The translations under genes were made by a program, and so were the position numbers. A DNA stretch of 64,000 nt. Source: Streptomyces cupreus. Lineage in GTDB: Bacteria; Actinomycetota; Actinomycetes; Streptomycetales; Streptomycetaceae. Location of the stretch: positions 87,898-151,897 of the forward strand of contig NZ_JACMSF010000017.1 in the NCBI RefSeq assembly GCF_014257025.1, in the 5' to 3' direction. The notes below the pieces were generated by a model. That model saw only the letters and a program-made list of their open reading frames with translations, made no database searches and was not told where the DNA came from. Positions within the stretch are counted from its first letter, which is position 1. The number at the start of each line of letters is the position of its first letter. Positions 60,116 to 64,000 of the stretch are shown here, piece after piece.

Positions 60116-61501
60116 CTAGTCGGACGCCTCGAACGTCGACTCGTACCGCTGCGACATGAGCGGTACGTCCAACGGCTCGTAGCCCGGTGTCGGCGGAGCC
60201 GACCGCTCCTGCCGTACGACGTCCCGCTCGTCGCCGATGCCCCGGCTCGGGCCCTGGCAGCCCTGGGCGGCGGCGATGCCGAGGGCGACCAGCAGGGTCA
60301 CCACGACGAACACGAACAGCCGCTGGCGCAGCAGCTGCGGGTTGGCGGGCCGACGGCCGGTGCCCGTGTTCCGCGCCGCCGGACGGCCGGTGCCGCTGCG
60401 CGGTGCGGGCCGGTTGCCGTTGCCCGTCCTTCCGGTGTTCCGCGAGACGGGCGTGGGCCGTGCCCCGGACCGGCCGGACGACGAGGGCGCCGGACCACCG
60501 CGTGCGGCACCGCCACCCCGGGACGGAGCGGGGCCGCGCGAGGAGGGACCGGTGGTGCGCGGCGGGGGCGTCCCCTGCGGGCGCCGCTGAGCACGCTCCG
60601 GGTAGCTCTCGGTGAGCCGTCCGGTCGGTCGGTCCGCTTCCCCTGAGCGGGGGGCGGGCGGACGCAGTTCGGCGATGCCCTGCGCCTCGCGGGCCGCGAT
60701 CTCCTTCAGCCGCAGCGACAGTTGGAGCGTGGTCGGCCGCTCCTCGGGAGCCTTGGCGAGACAGGCCCGCACCAGCGGGGCCAGCGCGTCGGGCACACCA
60801 TGGAGCTGCGCCTCCTCGTGCACCACGCGGTACAGCATCACCTCGGAACTGCCGTGCCCGAAGGGCGAGTCGCCCATCGAGGCGTACGCCAGGGTCGCGC
60901 CGAGCGAGAAGACGTCCGTGGCCGGGGTGACGGCGGCGCCGCGCACCTGCTCAGGGGCGAGGAAGCCGGGGGAGCCCACCGCCGTACCGACGTGGGTGAG
61001 CGTCGAGGCGCCCGTGGCCCAGGCGATGCCGAAGTCGATGATTCGCGGTCCCTTGGGGGACAGCAGGATGTTGGACGGCTTGAGATCCCGGTGGACGACC
61101 CCGGCCTCGTGCACCGCGACCAGGCCCTCCGAGAGGGCGGCCCCGATCGCGGCGACCTCCGCAGCGCCGAGCGAGCCCTCGTCGGCGACCTTGTCGTGCA
61201 GGGAGGGCCCGGGCACGTACTGCGTGGCGAACCACGGCCGGTCGGCCTCCAGATCCGCCGCGACGAGCCGGGCGGTGCACCCGCCCCGGATCCGACGGGC
61301 GGCGGAGACCTCACGCGCGAACCGCGACCGGAACTCCTGGTCCTCCGCCAGATCGGGCCGGATCACCTTCAGCGCGACCCGCTGCCCCTTCTTGTCGGAG
61401 CCCAGGTAGACCACGCCCATCCCGCCCGCGCCGAGCCGCCTGTGAAGCCTGAACGAGCCGACGACGCGCGGGTCCTCGCGCCTCAGGCGCATCATCGCCA
61501 T
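60116..61501 (-). CDS. Eukaryotic-type Ser/Thr protein kinase with one membrane helix
   Basis: The 461-residue protein has a complete kinase domain (residues about 15-280): RLGAGGMGVVYLGS, VALKVI with the ATP-binding Lys, VVHRDLKPSNILLS, RIIDFGIAWATG, PGFLAPEQVRG. A Pro/Arg/Ser/Gly-rich linker of about 110 residues follows, then one helix (LFVFVVVTLLVALGIAAA) and a short outside tail. There are no PASTA repeats, so it is not PknB. Several in-frame ATGs cluster at the start (61507, 61501, 61495, 61492); 61501 has GGGG 7 bases upstream. Substrates unknown. Confidence 0.88.
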   Translation of the reverse strand: MAMMRLRREDPRVVGSFRLHRRLGAGGMGVVYLGSDKKGQRVALKVIRPDLAEDQEFRSRFAREVSAARRIRGGCTARLVAADLEADRPWFATQYVPGPSLHDKVADEGSLGAAEVAAIGAALSEGLVAVHEAGVVHRDLKPSNILLSPKGPRIIDFGIAWATGASTLTHVGTAVGSPGFLAPEQVRGAAVTPATDVFSLGATLAYASMGDSPFGHGSSEVMLYRVVHEEAQLHGVPDALAPLVRACLAKAPEERPTTLQLSLRLKEIAAREAQGIAELRPPAPRSGEADRPTGRLTESYPERAQRRPQGTPPPRTTGPSSRGPAPSRGGGAARGGPAPSSSGRSGARPTPVSRNTGRTGNGNRPAPRSGTGRPAARNTGTGRRPANPQLLRQRLFVFVVVTLLVALGIAAAQGCQGPSRGIGDERDVVRQERSAPPTPGYEPLDVPLMSQRYESTFEASD

Positions 61502-61702
61502 GTTCATCCCCGCTGCCCGGTCCTGTGACGAGCCACAGCTTACGTTTCCCCGGCCGCCTGCGCGCAGAGGCCGCGCCCTCTCGGCCCGATGGATTGTCAG
61601 TGCCGGGTGGGAGACTTGAGGGGTGGTCAGGGAGCTGGAGAACAGGCCGACTTCGCGTTGCCTGTGATCCCAACCACCCGTCACAGAAGGGGGATTGAAC
61701 CC

Positions 61703-61978
61703 GTGAAGGGTGATCGCGTGGAGATAGTCGTGGACGCGGGGGACACGACCCGCACCTACGAGGTGGTGGCGAGCAGGGCGGGCCGCAGAGTGGAGACGGC
61801 GGTACGCCGGGGTGTGGTGGAAGTGAGCGAAGTCACCCGCAACGGATCTGTGGTCCGTACGGCGCGGTTCATGGCGAACCGGGTCCTGGCGCTGGTCGAA
61901 CAGCCGGTGCCGCGCGAGGACAGCTCGGAGAAAGCGGGGCACACCGGGCGCCCCCTCCGGGAAGACCCCGAGACCTAG
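61703..61978 (+). CDS. Small conserved-looking hypothetical protein
   Basis: The 91-residue protein starts at GTG 61703 behind AAGGGGG. It looks all-beta (DRVEIVVDAGDTTRTYEVVA, then ETAVRRGVVEVSEVTRNGSV) with a polar, probably disordered C-terminus. I do not recognise the family. It is divergent from the kinase gene. Confidence 0.65.
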   Translation: MKGDRVEIVVDAGDTTRTYEVVASRAGRRVETAVRRGVVEVSEVTRNGSVVRTARFMANRVLALVEQPVPREDSSEKAGHTGRPLREDPET

Positions 61979-62173
61979 GACTCCGTCTCCACCCAGGGGA
62001 GTACTCGGCAGGTCATCGCTCATCCTCCGGGAGGCCCGGCAATCGGTACGAGGGCATGACGTACGGCGGGGGCCGTGCCCGTAGATTTGAGGTCAAGCGG
62101 CGGGTGCAGCACTCGTCCCCCGAGGTCAGACACCCGCCGCTGCCACGACAACCGAACGGTCAGGAGAGGGACC

Positions 62174-62353
62174 ATGGCCTACACGGCACCGCGGACTCGC
62201 ACGGCGCTCCGCCCCCGCCGCGACGGCCGTCGCCACCCGCTGGTGGCGACGCTGATGGCCCTTCCCCTGGCGGCCCTGCTCCTCCTCGTCTTCGACGGCT
62301 GGGAGACAGTGGCCACACAGGCGTCGTCCGTGGGCGTGATGCTGGGGCGCTGA
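62174..62353 (+). CDS. Small single-helix membrane protein
   Basis: The 59-residue protein starts at ATG 62174 behind AGGAGAGGG. An Arg-rich N-terminus (RTRTALRPRRDGRRH) precedes one hydrophobic helix (PLVATLMALPLAALLLLVFD), then a short outside segment. The function is unknown. Confidence 0.65.
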   Translation: MAYTAPRTRTALRPRRDGRRHPLVATLMALPLAALLLLVFDGWETVATQASSVGVMLGR

Positions 62354-62441
62354 GCGGCGACCCCAGGCCCGGAAGAGCGGTCCGGGCGGGGACATCCACC
62401 CATGAAACCCCGTGGGGACGGGGGTGCGGCGGACGGCAAGA

Positions 62442-62482
62442 AATGCCGGCGCAGCTGGGGAGCTGCGCCGGCATTACCTTTT
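62442..62482 (+). terminator. Terminator hairpin before the APH-fold gene
   Basis: AATGCCGGCGCAGCT (62442-62456) pairs perfectly with AGCTGCGCCGGCATT (62461-62475) around GGGG, followed by ACCTTTT. Confidence 0.88.
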
Positions 62483-62627
62483 ACGCCGACCCGCCGCTGC
62501 GGCGGCGCCCGCAACCAAGGAGACGGCACCCCGCCGGCGCGGGCGAGCGAAACCCGCCCCACCCACACCCCACCTCCGGTCCGCACCTGCGTACTCTCAC
62601 CCCAGACCCACCCCCGCTGGGAGCCCC

Positions 62628-63575
62628 GTGACAGTCATCCGCCTCGTGCCGGACCTGACCCGTGCCGCCACCGTCACCGCCCACGCACGCCGTTCCGCCT
62701 GTCCCTGCGGGGAAGCCGTGACGCTCGCCGCCCGCGAAGACGCCACCGTCGTCCGGCACGCCGACATCGTCGCCAAGGCCCACCCCCCGAACACCGACCC
62801 CACCGAGCTCACCGTCCGCCTCGCCACCGCCGCCGCCCTCCCCGACATCCTCCTGCCCCCGCTCACCACATCCCCGGCCCCCCTCCACGACCGCCTGGTG
62901 ACCTGCTGGCCGTACGGCACCCCCGTAGACCTGCAAGACCCCGACACCGCCCCCTGGGAAGCCGCCGCCACCCTCCTCGCCCGCCTGCACGGTCGGCCAC
63001 CACTGCCGCACACGCCCCCCATGCGCGGCCCCGCCAAGGCCGCGCGAGCAGTCGAGCGCCTCAGAGCCACCGCGCCCACGTCCAGCGCCGCCACCCCCGT
63101 CCTGCGCGCCTGGCACACCCTCCCCGCCTGGGCCCGAGCCGAGACCCCGATGCCCGACAACGGCACCCGCACCCTCTGCCACGGCGACTTCCACCTCGGC
63201 CAGCTTGTCCGCCACCCCGCCGAACAGGGCCCCTGGCGGCTCATAGACGTGGACGACCTCGGCACCGGGGCCCCCGCCTGGGACCTCGCCCGCCCCGCGG
63301 CCTGGTACGCCTGCGGCCTCCTCGCCCCCGACGAGTGGACCCGCTTCCTCACCGCCTACCGCGCGGCGGCCGGCCCCGCGATCAGCGCGCACGGCGACCC
63401 CTGGCACACCCTCGACATCCCGGCCCGCGCCCTGACCGTACAGACCGCCGCCACCGCGATCGCCAAGGCGACGGAGGCCGGTCGCCCCCTCGACGACATC
63501 GAGCAGTCCGTTATCGACGCCTGTGACCGAATGGCGTCCACCCCGCCCGAGTTGACGTACGAATCAGCCAAGTAG
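62628..63575 (+). CDS. Aminoglycoside-phosphotransferase-fold kinase
   Basis: The 315-residue protein has the APH/choline-kinase catalytic motifs LCHGDFHLGQLV (HGDx4Q, with Gln where Asn is usual) and RLIDVDDLGTGAPAWDLARP (metal-binding Asp). The N-terminal lobe is Pro- and Ala-rich. Members phosphorylate diverse alcohols; resistance should not be assumed. The GTG start at 62628 follows CTGGGAG. Confidence 0.8.
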   Translation: MTVIRLVPDLTRAATVTAHARRSACPCGEAVTLAAREDATVVRHADIVAKAHPPNTDPTELTVRLATAAALPDILLPPLTTSPAPLHDRLVTCWPYGTPVDLQDPDTAPWEAAATLLARLHGRPPLPHTPPMRGPAKAARAVERLRATAPTSSAATPVLRAWHTLPAWARAETPMPDNGTRTLCHGDFHLGQLVRHPAEQGPWRLIDVDDLGTGAPAWDLARPAAWYACGLLAPDEWTRFLTAYRAAAGPAISAHGDPWHTLDIPARALTVQTAATAIAKATEAGRPLDDIEQSVIDACDRMASTPPELTYESAK

Positions 63576-63655
63576 GGTGCAACCGACCGCAGCCGGACAG
63601 AGTCTGTCCTGGCGATACACGAAGCAGGACCGACCGGCGAGGAGTTGAGCCGACC

Positions 63656-63943
63656 ATGCAGTGTCCGAAGTGTCGTGCCCCGATGCACACCTACAACCGC
63701 AACGGCGTCCAGATCGAGCAGTGCAGCGGCTGCCGCGGGATATTTCTCGACTACGGCGAGCTGGAGGCCCTGACCCGCCTGGAGTCCCAGTGGTCCCAGC
63801 CGGCGGCCCCACCGGCCCCGCCCGCCCCACAGGCGTACCCGGCGGCCCCCGCCCCCGCGGCTCCGGCCTGGGGCGCCCCGCAGCACGGGCACTACGGCCA
63901 CAAGCGCCACAAGAGCTTCGGCCACATGCTCTTCTCCAGCTGA
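63656..63943 (+). CDS. Zinc-ribbon (TFIIB-type) protein
   Basis: The 95-residue protein begins with a zf-TFIIB ribbon: CPKCRAP and CSGCRGIFLDYGELEAL supply four Cys. A Pro/Ala/Gln-rich middle and a His/Lys-rich tail (HGHYGHKRHKSFGHMLF) follow; the tail may bind metal or nucleic acid. Function is unknown. ATG 63656. Confidence 0.85.
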   Translation: MQCPKCRAPMHTYNRNGVQIEQCSGCRGIFLDYGELEALTRLESQWSQPAAPPAPPAPQAYPAAPAPAAPAWGAPQHGHYGHKRHKSFGHMLFSS

Positions 63944-63960
63944 GCCGCAGCGCGCACGAA

Positions 63961-63990
63961 GAAGCCCCCGACCACAAGGCCGGGGGCTTC
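63961..63990 (+). terminator. Terminator after the zinc-ribbon gene
   Basis: GAAGCCCCCG (63961-63970) pairs with CGGGGGCTTC (63981-63990) around a 10-base loop, 18 bases after the stop. Confidence 0.8.
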
Positions 63991-64000
63991 GGTGTGTGGA

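Noticed and set aside
62628..63575. Aminoglycoside resistance gene
   Set aside because: Only the broad kinase fold is supported; the HGD motif has Gln instead of Asn and there is no resistance context.

Overview
The window is chromosomal DNA of a Streptomyces (at least a streptomycete-type actinomycete). The evidence is very high GC with C or G at most third codon positions, many GTG and TTG starts, ATGA/GTGA start-stop overlaps, two in-frame TTA codons in the whole window, Tat-type signals, a lone mycosin and the familiar block infC-rpmI-rplT / pheST / argCJBDR. I see no rRNA, tRNA, CRISPR, transposase, integrase or biosynthetic cluster. It reads as core chromosome with lineage-specific regulatory additions.

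Layout. 1-4938: a truncated PLP amino-acid aldolase, a proline-rich membrane protein coupled to a mycosin (type VII secretion protease), and a secreted beta-lactamase-like protein. 5089-8070: SseB-like and DUF1844 genes, then the translation operon infC-rpmI-rplT, with a structured leader and an apparent ATC start for infC. 8090-15035: a TrmH-type methyltransferase, a PAS histidine kinase with a TTA codon, pheS-pheT and a PP2C phosphatase. 15201-17637: an XRE-TPR regulator, a TTA-containing NUDIX gene and a small coiled-coil membrane protein, linked by two copies of one palindrome. 17658-28358: hydroxyacyl-CoA dehydrogenase, GH10-like glycosidase, DUF1918, a DMT transporter and MocR regulator that share a CATG start, GNAT, a phosphatase-fold pseudoenzyme, DUF6314, a GH51 arabinofuranosidase and an FG-GAP repeat protein.

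28358-40897 is arginine biosynthesis: argC-J-B-D-R behind an ARG-box promoter, then argG (two overlapping ARG boxes) and argH. Between them lie an outward-facing flavin electron-transfer set (ferric-reductase-like membrane protein, double FMN-binding protein, ApbE), a PPOx-fold protein and a secreted protein built from a recent internal duplication. 40955-48991: aldo/keto reductase, TetR-MFS pair behind a four-half-site symmetric operator, PlsC acyltransferase, Tat-exported glycerophosphodiesterase, a sigma-like protein, GNAT, two small membrane proteins and a HAD phosphatase.

49064-60115: the methionine importer metN-I-Q preceded by a short Cys/Met-rich leader ORF, a GNAT, then cobalamin genes: CbiET-like methyltransferase, a BluB-CobT fusion with a long disordered N-terminus, and CysG/CobA. 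The end holds a TrmH methyltransferase, a transmembrane Ser/Thr kinase, two small proteins, an APH-fold kinase and a zinc-ribbon protein.

The most notable signals are the metNIQ leader peptide (candidate sulfur-amino-acid attenuator), the palindrome-linked XRE-TPR/NUDIX/small-membrane-protein module, the divergent leaderless gene pair sharing CATG, the double-FMN electron-transfer operon, and the infC leader with two competing hairpin arms. All functions are inferred from sequence alone.
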